Shown here one piece after another: positions 1 to 27,952 of a DNA stretch of 64,000 nucleotides (position 1 is the stretch's first letter; each line of letters opens with the position of its first letter). The stretch comes from Tubulanus polymorphus (lineage: Eukaryota > Nemertea > Palaeonemertea > Tubulaniformes > Tubulanidae): assembly GCF_964204645.1 (NCBI RefSeq), contig NC_134036.1, positions 3,089,501-3,153,500 on the forward strand, given 5' to 3'. The notes beneath the pieces are model-generated. The model did no database searches. It had not been told where the DNA came from and saw only the letters and a list, made by a program, of their open reading frames with translations. The position numbers were made by a program, and so were the translations under genes.

Positions 1-23
1 CAAACTCCCTACAAGGACTATGC

Positions 24-566
24 ATGTTTCTAGTGCGTTGCATATTAGACGATCGCGCGCGAGCAGCGTGGATACTCTTACTAAAAGATGGCGCTATCAT
101 GAAAAAGCAGCATCAGCGCCATAAATCATCATCGGCGGCGGCCGGTGGTACTAAAACGAACGATATTTCGTCGTCGGAAGCGGAAGCTGCACGGACGCTA
201 CGCGACGAGCAGATAGCCCGTTTGAGGTTACCGAGCCCGCCTAGTCGCAAGAACATCTATACGACAATACTAGTGAGTAGCCCGACGAAAAACGTGTCGT
301 TCTGGCCGAATCATAAACCGGGACACTCTCAACAAAATCACACGTCATCCGCGGATAAGACTAAAAACAGGGGCGGCTCGTTCTCGAAACGAGTCCATCC
401 GCCGTCCTTACAGCGGATTACGTTCGACGATTCGCTACGACACGTGTCGCCACCTACACAGAACAATTCAACAGTGTCGTCGACCACGACGACGAACAGA
501 GCCACGTGTACGTACAAACAGAAACTAATGATATCCGGAAATTCTACCGCCGGTGCTTTCGTCTGA
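24..566 (+). CDS. Possible 3'-terminal exon of an unknown gene (partial)
   Basis: An open frame runs from near the left edge to a TGA at 564-566. It is CpG-richer than the flanking DNA, as are the proven exons in this window. The product is basic and rich in Ser, Thr and Asn, with a poly-Ala/Gly stretch, a Pro-Ser segment near residue 70 and no domain I recognise. A splice-acceptor-like TTTCTAG ends at position 34, so the real exon may begin at 35 and continue a gene lying to the left. Alternatively translation could start at the ATG at 24 or 99. I cannot assign a function. It could also be a fortuitous frame; codon texture and the lack of internal stops over 540 bases favour real coding sequence. 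Confidence 0.4.
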   Translation: MFLVRCILDDRARAAWILLLKDGAIMKKQHQRHKSSSAAAGGTKTNDISSSEAEAARTLRDEQIARLRLPSPPSRKNIYTTILVSSPTKNVSFWPNHKPGHSQQNHTSSADKTKNRGGSFSKRVHPPSLQRITFDDSLRHVSPPTQNNSTVSSTTTTNRATCTYKQKLMISGNSTAGAFV

Positions 567-579
567 ATATCGACAACGT

Positions 580-944
580 GAAGAAAAGTGGCCAAGAAGA
601 TATACTTCGAATGGAACTATTGATTATATAGCCCGTTCGTTCCATGGAAGTGAATGATGCCTTAAATAACTTGATGTGTTGATACTTCCAGAAAAGAGGG
701 GAAGCTCCATAAATGAATATCTCAAAGATATCATCATCATCATCATCCTCCTCCTACCGAGTAGAGTCCCCCTTTTTTTAATTTGTGTAGTGTATATAAA
801 GCCTTCTAGAAAATGTGATCCTTAATGGCATCTATTGATATAGGCCGTTCGTTCCAAGAAAGTGAATGATGCCTTAGATAACTTGATGTTGTTACACTTC
901 CAGAAAAGAAGGGAAGCTCCATGAATAAATATCTCAAAGATATT

Positions 945-1010
<66 letters not shown>

Positions 1011-1340
1011 CCGACTAGAGTACCCTCTTTTTAATTCGTGTAGTCTATATAATGCCTTCTAGAAAATGTGAACCTTTAAGCATCATCAAAATAATCGGTG
1101 ATACAATGAACTGAAGAAAAGCGGCCATGAAGATGCACGAATGGCATCTATTGATATAGGCCGTTCGTTCCAAGAAAGCGAATGATGCCTTAAATAAATT
1201 GATGTTGTGACACTTCCAGAAAAGAAGGCAAGCTCTATAGATAAATATCCGAAAAATATCAACAGCCTACTGAGTAGCTACCCCCTTTTTAAATTCATAT
1301 AGCGATATGAAGCCTTCTAGAAAATGTGATCCAGGATCAT
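580..1340. repeat. Three imperfect copies of a ~200-240 bp segment
   Basis: The segment from GCCCGTTCGTTCCA to CCTTCTAGAAAATGTGA recurs at about 630-815, 840-1060 and 1158-1330. Shared landmarks are GAATGATGCCTTA, CACTTCCAGAAAAGA, AGCTC(C/T)AT and CCTTCTAGAAAATGTGA. The outer copies are also preceded by GAAGAAAAG(T/C)GGCCA, which in copy one lies immediately after the stop at 566, so the duplication begins in the presumptive 3' UTR. Confidence 0.7.
942..1006. repeat. (ATC)n trinucleotide microsatellite
   Basis: About 20 uninterrupted ATC repeats inside the second copy of the 240-bp segment; copy one has a shorter ATC run at 729-747 and copy three lacks it. Confidence 0.95.
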
Positions 1341-1397
1341 CTTTAAATGCGGTGATGCTGATGTTTGATAATACAATAAACCGGTGCATTAATCGTT

Positions 1398-1516
1398 TAA
1401 ATCCCCTCGGGCTAGTTTTAGACAGGTTTTATCTTTAACCTGGGAGCTAGCCCAACTGAAACGGGATCGTGTTAACCCCCAAGTTAAAGATAATACCAAT
1501 CTATAAAACCGGACCT
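1398..1516. repeat. Miniature foldback element (degenerate)
   Basis: A left arm containing AGGTTTTATCTTTAACC is mirrored by a right arm with TTAAAGATAATACC and ATAAAACCGG. It resembles the better preserved elements at 6300 and 13783. Confidence 0.5.
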
Positions 1517-1540
1517 TGAATCTTAATCTGAGCGAATTTC

Positions 1541-4500
1541 ATTAACGTTTTCGCTCAGATTTTTCGAAATCTTCTTTCCGATGAAAATGAATCTGATGTA
1601 CCCGGTATTCAGTATTCGTACGTCACGCGACAGTAGTTTAATTTGAATAATTTAGTATATATTACAATTGGTGCTACTTTTACACATAGTTGGATTAAGT
1701 CAGGGTACGCAACAACCTTGCCAGGTGGGTTCGAGTCCCGATATTAATTCTGACCTCATCGGAAGGTTTTTAACTCGTTTAGCATTATTACATGTTACGG
1801 TGTAAATTACGATTAATAGCTTATCTTATTCGATGGTGCTTAACGATATCGATAAAATTAGAATGTTTAGTAGTGATCAACGTCACAAAAAGGCCACACG
1901 AGCACGAGAAAAAATAGACTTTGATCTCAACGCCTAACAAAATGCATATGTTACTGAAAACGATAACGTGTGTAATCTAAATTCGAAGTTACTTAAAGAA
2001 GCTCGTTTACATCATAACACTTGAATTGAAACGAAGATTAAATTGAGTCGAACATTTTATGAGAGATCAAGGCCCAAAGACGGATGTGTCTTGATATTCA
2101 AGTGATGCTTTTAGATTTTAGATGTTTATATATATATGTACTTAGGTCTTCCATAATACCTGTAGTCCTCCGTATAAGAAATAGTTCCCTTATCTACGTA
2201 TGAATGTGATTTTTTTACAAAATGAAAAGAAAGATTGAAATGGAACTTTCTTTGCCAGAAAAAAGGTACCTAGATAATTCGTATACCGGAAGCCTAGCCT
2301 GTAATGTAACGAGAATCCCGCAATAAAGACCAGAAAATAATAAAGTCCGAAAATGTTTCCTTGAACTAGTAGTTTATTCAACGTATTCCTGAAGATGACT
2401 ATTTGTATAAAGTATAAAGTCAAAACGTGAGTAAACAACCTGCTCTAGGAAACATTTTCTGACTTCATAATTTTCTCGGATTTAGTGTTTTATCAATGGT
2501 GAACCTAGCCTGTATTCTGACTTTGAAAATCGAGATGACGGAAGTTCAATGAAGCAATGCAAGAACTATATAAGTTAAGGGTAAAGATGATCGTTAAGAA
2601 AAAGCCATACTACGGAGTTCTACGATTTTCTCCCCAAATCGATTAAGAAAATAGAAAAATTGAAATTTTGAACAAAAAAGCAAAGATGTTCATACCTCGA
2701 TAGGTCAAAAATGGTCTAAATGAACGATGTTAATGTGTGCGCAGATAATTTCAATATCATTAGTTCAATAATTCCTCGCCTGAATATATTCAAAATAATG
2801 TATTTGTTTACTCTTTCTTTCAATTGCCAATCGAATATTGTATAGTCTATTTTGCATGTTAAGCCCCGCCCATGATATTATGTAAAACTGGTTGATTGAT
2901 TGATCGATGATACGTTATATGAAAACAATGAAATAAAAACAGGATCTCAATATCATTTGTTATATGAATAAACACGTCAAGCGCTTTATTAAGTCCTGTT
3001 TCATGTGTCCTACTTGCATTTTCTTGCAATTTTGCAATATCTAGATCTCCGAAAGGTCCGGGCGGATTTAGAGGTTGGTCTCGGGAGTCCTGGCCCAAGC
3101 CTTTCAATTTAGGTTGTCCTTTTCGTCAAGATAAAGATCCTTATAACCTGCAAATTTGGCGCTCATCCCCTTGGAAATTGCATGTCTTTCTTCAAAAACA
3201 TTGAAAACCCACTATACCTTTGTCATTTTCCTTCCACTTTTCCCCTAGGCCCTACATTTATCTAAAAATTCTAATGAAACAAATGCAACTCACGTTCTCG
3301 CATTTAATGGTTTACATCTTCATCGACCCCGATAGGGCTTTCTATTTTTCCAAAGGAAACAGTGACGTCCAGGTGATCGCACGAGCAATTTTGGCTAGGA
3401 CCAAACTAGACCCGCTAAACAGTTTTACTCGGGCTTGATCCGTGCTAACTAGAGCCGGGCCAAATCGTCTCCGTATGATCGCGGCAAGAAAGCAAGATGA
3501 TGTAAGTAGATACAATGCAGATACCAAAGGCGTCTGATAGTCGTTCAGATAACAACGTATTCGTGATGCCCGGCCCTCGCACCATCTTTCAGTATCCTAT
3601 GTCCTAACTATAACGGTGACGTCCGCTGAACAAAGCAACTATCTTCCTTAGTGAATGGAGGTCGGATTGGATTTTGCGAGAACTTGTGCATCAAATAACA
3701 CTTACCGTTAACAAATATGAAAACGTATCACTCTCTGCTGGCATCGGGCATTGGAGCTCGCTACATGTTAATCCAAAGTGTCTTTTTTTCACTAATATCG
3801 TATGAAGATTCTCAACCAATTTTGACAATTCCAGATTTTTATCGAAATGACTGCGACCGAGGAAGAAGAGAAAAGAACAAAAGGAGAATAAACAACGAAC
3901 ATTTGGGAACAAATTTGGAAAATCGTGATTCTTTGGAAATTGTGGTTTTATTAATTCAACAACAAATAAGGGTCAGAAATCTTAATACGGTTGATAAAAA
4001 GACAGAAAATAGTTTTTCAGAGGTTAGAAATATACACTCGAATTGCACACACACACGCCATCTATTAACTAATAGAAACATTAAATCTATCCCGCGTTCC
4101 ACTAGTTTCTTTGTACCCTTCTATTTCTAAGCATACATTTATATCAACATCGGTACAAATTTCATGTTTTTATAATTGACTCAAAAATCATTCAAAAGTT
4201 ACATGAATTTAGTTAAACAAGAACATTTTTCACTCGTCAGGTATTACTCGAAAACAGTTTGTGATACGATTTCACCGTGGTTCACAGTGATACCGCGTCA
4301 GGGCAACTGCCATTGATAATCAAATGCTTATATGTAGTAATTATATGTTCGGTACTTTTTCTTTAAATTTCATTGCTAAATAATTTAATCGTAAGTTTCG
4401 TGTGATACGTACTAATGTGTCGTTACACGTAGGTTCAGAGTGGTACCACTGCCGGGTACCTCCCTTCGCCTCGGTCTAATGTAGATAAACCTAGTTTAGT

Positions 4501-6060
4501 AGTAAATGGGATTGGCTTTTGTTTCTTTAGGCTGGGTCTTAATTGAATTTATAAATCAAGTAACATAAATTAGCCTAGATTATGCTGTTCTTAAAATCCC
4601 GGCAATCTGAAGTAGCCCAACTTCTTGCCTACTATTTTTTTAAATCTAAACTATCTTCAACAAATTGTCTTTCTGGCAGCGACATCAGTTTCAGTGTTCC
4701 AATGGTTGAAATGTACCTAGCCAATCCTCAGTAACACAGGCGCCGCATAGTGGGAAGCTGGCCTAAACTGTAGTTAGACCCTTTTGGTCAAGTAGCCTAC
4801 TAATTATCTAGGTAATTATTTACTCACCGTTTCGAAATTATAGTAGAAATCATACTAGGAGTATTTGAGCAAATCTTCACATTTTACATCATTTTTCGCG
4901 CACCAAACTGCGACCTGATTGAACGCAGAGAAGCAACATATAGAATGATCATTCAATCTATGTATGAATGGCAAATCGGGCCTTCTTTGAATAACAACTC
5001 GATGAACTAGATTTTAAGATCTGTATTATACCAACTTCGACCCAGAATCTTTTCAATGAACGTATTGATCTGTTCGATCGATTTTAAGCGGTCATTTTTG
5101 AAAAACGGTTGTACACACATCATAGGTATTGTTACAATTGCAAATTAGACAACCCCACTATTGACCTCTTAACAGCCAATGACGATTTCTTCAATAACCT
5201 AACCATACTACAAAATCGCAGTCATATGATACGTCATTAAAACCATTTTCTAAAATCACCAATTTTCTGCAAATACATGTAATTCTTTTTCATTTAAAAA
5301 TTGAACTAAGACATTAATTTGGAAAACCAAAGTTTGACTGGTTATTATATCACCATTGCGGGCTTGTAAATCTGTAGCCCATAGCTCGCGTTCGCATTAT
5401 GTGGTCATTATTAATTCTCTACTTCAATCTTGTTGTTTTTATTTCCTTGGCACGAAATCTGTTCATATACTAGTCTACAAATCCGCCATCTGGTGCTAAG
5501 CTGGTGGAGACGAACTTAAGCAAAGATGTGCGTACATTTGGCTTTTAACCGAGATAGCTTTTATTTTCGAAATTGTTCATTGATTCTGGCTGACTGTGGA
5601 ATTATTCCGACACTTTGACCCAAATGCCAGTGAGCGATACGGTACGGGTCAGGTTGAAATGCATGTCTTGCGGGCGGTGGACACATTACGATACGGTGGT
5701 GTCACAATATCATCTTCATGGCGTCGTTCTGGGCGTCGTGCTGTTACATTTCACGAAATGGAATCTTCATTCAATCGTTTAATCGCTGCTTCGACGATCT
5801 GATAAAATTGCCTCTTCAAGGGCTGGAGCTATGAGTGTCACATTGGCCCACATTAGGCCACGTTAACCCAGGACTTCACAATTCTCACTACGATACCAAA
5901 TCCGTGTAACATTTCACTCAACATTTTCATCGACCTGGACTTTACAATTATGATGTACAAACAAACACAAAATGTATTGTACTCATGGTACGAACGTTCT
6001 CGGGTTTCTGGGTAGTTTTTTTTTTTTTAAGAAAGAAAGTTTAAAAGTATTGACACTCAT
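1541..6060. other. Intergenic, no gene recognised
   Basis: AT-rich sequence with scattered short frames (for example 3717-4130 plus and 5596-5802 plus) that have no recognisable domain or credible splice context. A pol III B-box-like GGTTCGAGTCC lies at 1728-1738. Nothing else could be supported. Confidence 0.5.
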
Positions 6061-6068
6061 TCGTGGAG

Positions 6069-6074
6069 TTTATT
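6069..6074 (-). terminator. Poly(A) signal of the calexcitin gene
   Basis: AATAAA on the minus strand, 41 bases downstream of the calexcitin stop codon. Confidence 0.7.
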
Positions 6075-6115
6075 GATTGTAATGGAGGGTTTGATTCTGC
6101 GTTTTGAGAGTTCAT

Positions 6116-23849
<17,734 letters not shown>

Positions 23850-24110
23850 TTTATCAGTCCGGTGATTCAAGGTTGATACAAAACGTGACGACGAAAGAGC
23901 GAGCGAGCGAGCGAGTGAGATGTGTAGAGACCTCCGGAGCTACGAAAGACCTTCCAAGAACAGCGCTGTAAAATCTACCCGCGGCGGGCAACTCGAGCGC
24001 GTGATCGTTTCTATCGACGACGCCGATTGGCTGCGTAGAGAGCCTAGATGCGCACGGCAGCCAATCAGCGACGTCGACACGCCACCAGCTCAAGTTTCTC
24101 GGGCGGCATC
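23850..24110 (-). promoter_or_regulatory. Probable calexcitin promoter, CpG-rich with paired CCAAT boxes
   Basis: A locally GC- and CpG-rich block lies just upstream of the calexcitin ATG. It includes a (GAGC)n run at 23897-23914 and two oppositely oriented CCAAT motifs (GATTGG at 24025-24030 and CCAAT at 24061-24065) in an imperfect inverted repeat with flanking GACG/CGTC. No TATA box is evident. The transcription start is not determinable from sequence. Confidence 0.45.
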
Positions 24111-24829
24111 GATTCAAATTACGGTCGAATATTTAAACAAACATCAGCATCTAAACACGTGTACTCGCGTGCCAGAGGTTCGATTCTTTTTTGGTAGGTG
24201 AGATTCGTCAATGTGTATAGAGAATAGTTTTAGGAGCTGTCCATAAAAAACGTTGAGAAGGAGAGATTTTTGAACTTAAGACATTTGTGGATTTTGTGAT
24301 TTCACAGTTTTTTGTGGCCAGCCTCAAACTATTCAATATCTATAGAGAAACATTCGGAGGTTTTCAATGAACATTCGACGAAAAACGGAAGGAAACACGG
24401 TCACATAACCAGAATACCATCCTACTATCAACAAATGATACTATCTTTGATGATGAAAATGAAACAATGAAATCCGTTGCGGGAAGTATTAAAGGCGATC
24501 AGGCAGATTTGACGTACTATTTTCGTTGTTGCCTTTAACGCAGACTTTTCGGTGCCTGGATTTTCTTTGGTGACGACGCGTGGGAGTGGAGGGTAGCGAG
24601 ATCGTTCATTTTTGGTCCGTTTTCTACGAAGGAGTTATTTTTTCTATTAGAAGCTTATGAATATAGACAGTGGTCGCGGTCATTGTGTTAGCAGTTTTGT
24701 CTGATGGTCAAAGAATGGACAAGGCATGAATTATGTATGAAACGATATAATACAGTCTACAGTAGGACGCACTAATAACTAGTGACCATACGGAGTATTG
24801 GGTGACATGGTGGCTTAGATACTGACCAG

Positions 24830-24933
24830 GACCCAGTTCCACAGTTGTGAGTTAAGATTTGAAAGTTAACTCATTGAAAATTAACTAATTTTAATTCAGA
24901 GTAAACTCTCACTCACGACTGTGGAACTGGATC
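24830..24933. repeat. Miniature foldback element, second subtype
   Basis: GACCCAGTTCCACAGTTGTG at the left is mirrored by CACGACTGTGGAACTGGATC at the right, with AGTTAACT-rich inner arms. Ends resemble the element at 44811. Confidence 0.7.
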
Positions 24934-25969
24934 TCAAATGTCTTAGTGTAGCCCAATAATCTTGTTACATTTTCTTCCTCAGGCCCTATTCCTTCTTTAA
25001 ACATTATTTTTGACACGGCTAGATAGTCCGTGCGAGTCTCCGTGTAGACCCTATTATCTTGTTACATATACTTCCTCGCACCATTTCCCCCAATTTTTGT
25101 AATAGAATAATTTGTTAATGGAAATAAATCTAAAGACAAAGATTCAGACATGCATTTTTAGCCAGGGGTATTTTCTACAAAGTTCGTTGATTCAAAAGGC
25201 CAGCCGAGAAGTTTTTGCCCGGACTCGAATCGGGTTCTTGCGGAGGTAATCTGAATGGAAACGTCGCACAGCCCCGCCATCTTGCAGAAGTATATTCAAA
25301 GACGTTACTTATCTAAACCATAACGCAGCATGTCCTAGGGGCATTGAATTCAATTAAAAACATCCTGATCTATGGATACAGACGATGAACTGAGGCATGG
25401 AACGCCGTACAGGTGTAAAAGTGATGACACCTGTGTTGTTGTTGCTACCGGATGATAGAACAAGGTTAGCGGCAAAGAAATAGTTCTTGTCTTCCGAAGC
25501 ACTACTTCTTGCTTTCATTTGAATCGGTGAATATATATGTACCGTTTTGTTATTGTTGACTATCATAACATAACTATGCACACGTTGCTCCACAGCATAT
25601 GTCTTATCAACAATAACATATAAATGTGTTTCAGTGATTTTACGGATAAACAACCTCGCTAAGCATCCAATACCACCATCCGTATCAACATCACCACCGC
25701 CTCCTCATAGCTCATCCGTATCAACATCAACACCACCTCCTTGAAGCTCATCGCTGAGCTTTCCTCGGTTGCATTCCCACCAACAACGCAACACCAGCCA
25801 GACTCGTGTCGCATCACCACAGTCCAGTGCTTCGTCTGACCACTGGCTCCCTTCCAATCGTTGCCTAACTATCCCTTCTGCTATGTTGTCGTTTCCACCA
25901 CCAGTTATGCCTTAATTGTTATTTCCAAAAATCTCGATGTATTAGATTAGGCAGCCATTGTAGGATGAT

Positions 25970-26102
25970 GTTATTCGCTTGTGGTTTCACAGAGGATGCT
26001 ATTTTTGGTCTAGTATCAGGCCTCACGGACCCAGATGTAATTCGCTTGTGCTTTCGGAGAGGTTCCTGTTTTTTGGTCTAGTATCAGGCCTCACGGACCC
26101 AG
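25970..26102. repeat. Tandem duplication of about 68 bp
   Basis: ATTCGCTTGTG through TGGTCTAGTATCAGGCCTCA and CGGACCCAG occurs twice in direct succession with a few differences. Confidence 0.8.
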
Positions 26103-27952
26103 TATAACAGAAACATCACGTACAAATCATACATGATATAATAACAATATCAATGTTTATAAATATACATAAATAACTTCATCTTATTACTCGGATAAAT
26201 ATTTCACCTGACATAACACGTTAACAGGTAGTTGTATCATCAGGCCTTTAACAAATTGTTAGGTAGTATATAGATTTATATACTTCAATATGATCTAAAC
26301 ATGATATACGTACTTATGGTGGTAAGAAACAAGTGCACCAATTCATAGTATTTTCTCATTAGAATTACGACCGAATTCATTGAACATTTTGAGACGAAGT
26401 AATTTTGCGGTCAATATAACAAGCCTTCGAGATTTTCAGAACGGATACAGAAAGAAAGAATATGCATTATCAAAGCATTGTTACTTCATTGCAGTACCAG
26501 CCAGCTGGGCCGTGCCGGGTTTTTAGGGCAGTTGTATTTCAAGAAAAAGGGCACTTTTTCATCGTGAAAAAGTACTGACCTTAAATAAAGTGCCCGGGTA
26601 CCTGAATATATTTTAGAATGGATGACTTTTCATTTTCCAAAAAAAATTGTGAAAATTCTATCGAAATTTCGAAAAATCTTAACAAAGTTTCTTGGCACTG
26701 ACTTTTTGAAGGGCACTTAGCAAATTTAAGTGCGTCCGTTCGATATCAAAACAAGTGTGTAAGTTCTGGAGATAATCTGTTTTTACAACAACCACGTCAT
26801 TAGGGACAGAAACTAAGTTTGTACGACTAACTCACTTCATTAATACAGGATTCGAACCCACGCAATCTATCGCCTATGACGTCATTTTGGGAGAGCCGGG
26901 ATATCCCAGCCGTCCAATGTAACAATATGTCCCTGACTGTAGTGTATTTTTATTACCTGGCGATCGAATGTAAACAATCTAGCGCTAAGAAGACAGGCAC
27001 TGATCGTCCAGCTTGTTCCAGATCCTATCTAGGATCAATGTCCGAACTGCCGAATTTATGTGTTTACTGAGTGACTCCAAATATCCGAATTTGACGGAAT
27101 AATTTGGCCATAAATTTGATCAGATATATGTTCATAAATCGAGGTCACAGACACAATAATCATCGTACTACCAGCTGACACCGACGTAGAGATAACGATA
27201 TGAGTGAATTTCGACTATCAATGTTTATATGCTGACCTGTTGTTAATGTTATTAGCTAGGATAATTTCGACTTCATTTCGACTTTTGATCGGCGGTAAGT
27301 GACCCATATTTTATACTAAGTAAATTCTAGTTTTTTTTAATGAATAACCATTAATTCATTGGGTGCCATTCTTGGGATCAGCAAGATCGTCTGATTCATT
27401 CAATTTCTAAAATCTAGTCGTTACCACCAATGGAATCAGGCCAGGGTATAACCCGTAAAACCGATCCCAAACGACCCGTTGCGCAGGGGGACACGTACAC
27501 CGTCTGTTATTCAGACTGCCCGTAACATCATCTATGATTTTATTTTCAATTTAATTTCTTGCTGCATTTTGGTGTAAAACGATTCTTTGGAAAAAAAATG
27601 ACTATGAATATCCTTATCTAATCTAAGTATTGCTAACAATCGAAAAAAGTAATGCCATTTTCCCATTTCCATTGCCGCATATTCCGACTGCGCCTTCTAA
27701 ACTGTCAAGGCACCAGCTGGCGCGCTGAGCCGTTTCATTGAACTAACAACAGTAACATGCAGTAACGTGCTAATCCAAATTTAATTAGAAATGTCTCAAC
27801 ACGTATTATGCTTAATGTATGCTAGCAAATGCCAATTGTTAGTAAACGGCGAAGGACTTAAGTAACGCTTTAAAAACCGGTTCGGTATATGTGTCGCAGA
27901 GTTGAATTTTCTAAATATTCCAAATCCAACTTCAGCCCGCGTTATCAGCGCG

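Larger units (their letters stand above)
24202..27900. other. Intergenic, no gene recognised
   Basis: It holds a foldback element (24830-24933), a roughly 68-bp tandem duplication (about 25970-26100) and two B-box-like motifs (25221-25231 and 26848-26858, minus strand). A 99-codon minus-strand frame at 25354-25653 has no recognised similarity and was not accepted. Confidence 0.5.

Noticed and set aside
806-1006. Frame with about 20 Met residues on the minus strand
   Set aside because: Translation of the ATC microsatellite.
3717-4130. 137-codon plus-strand frame
   Set aside because: No domain, low-complexity end and non-coding base composition.
5596-5802. 68-codon plus-strand frame in a GC-richer patch, considered as a transposase fragment
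   Set aside because: Neither strand gives a convincing transposase motif.
25354-25653. 99-codon minus-strand frame
   Set aside because: No recognisable motif, AT-rich non-coding texture and no splice partners found.
26553-26573. Short hairpin ACTTTTTCA / TGAAAAAGT
   Set aside because: Nine AT-rich pairs are expected by chance in this composition.
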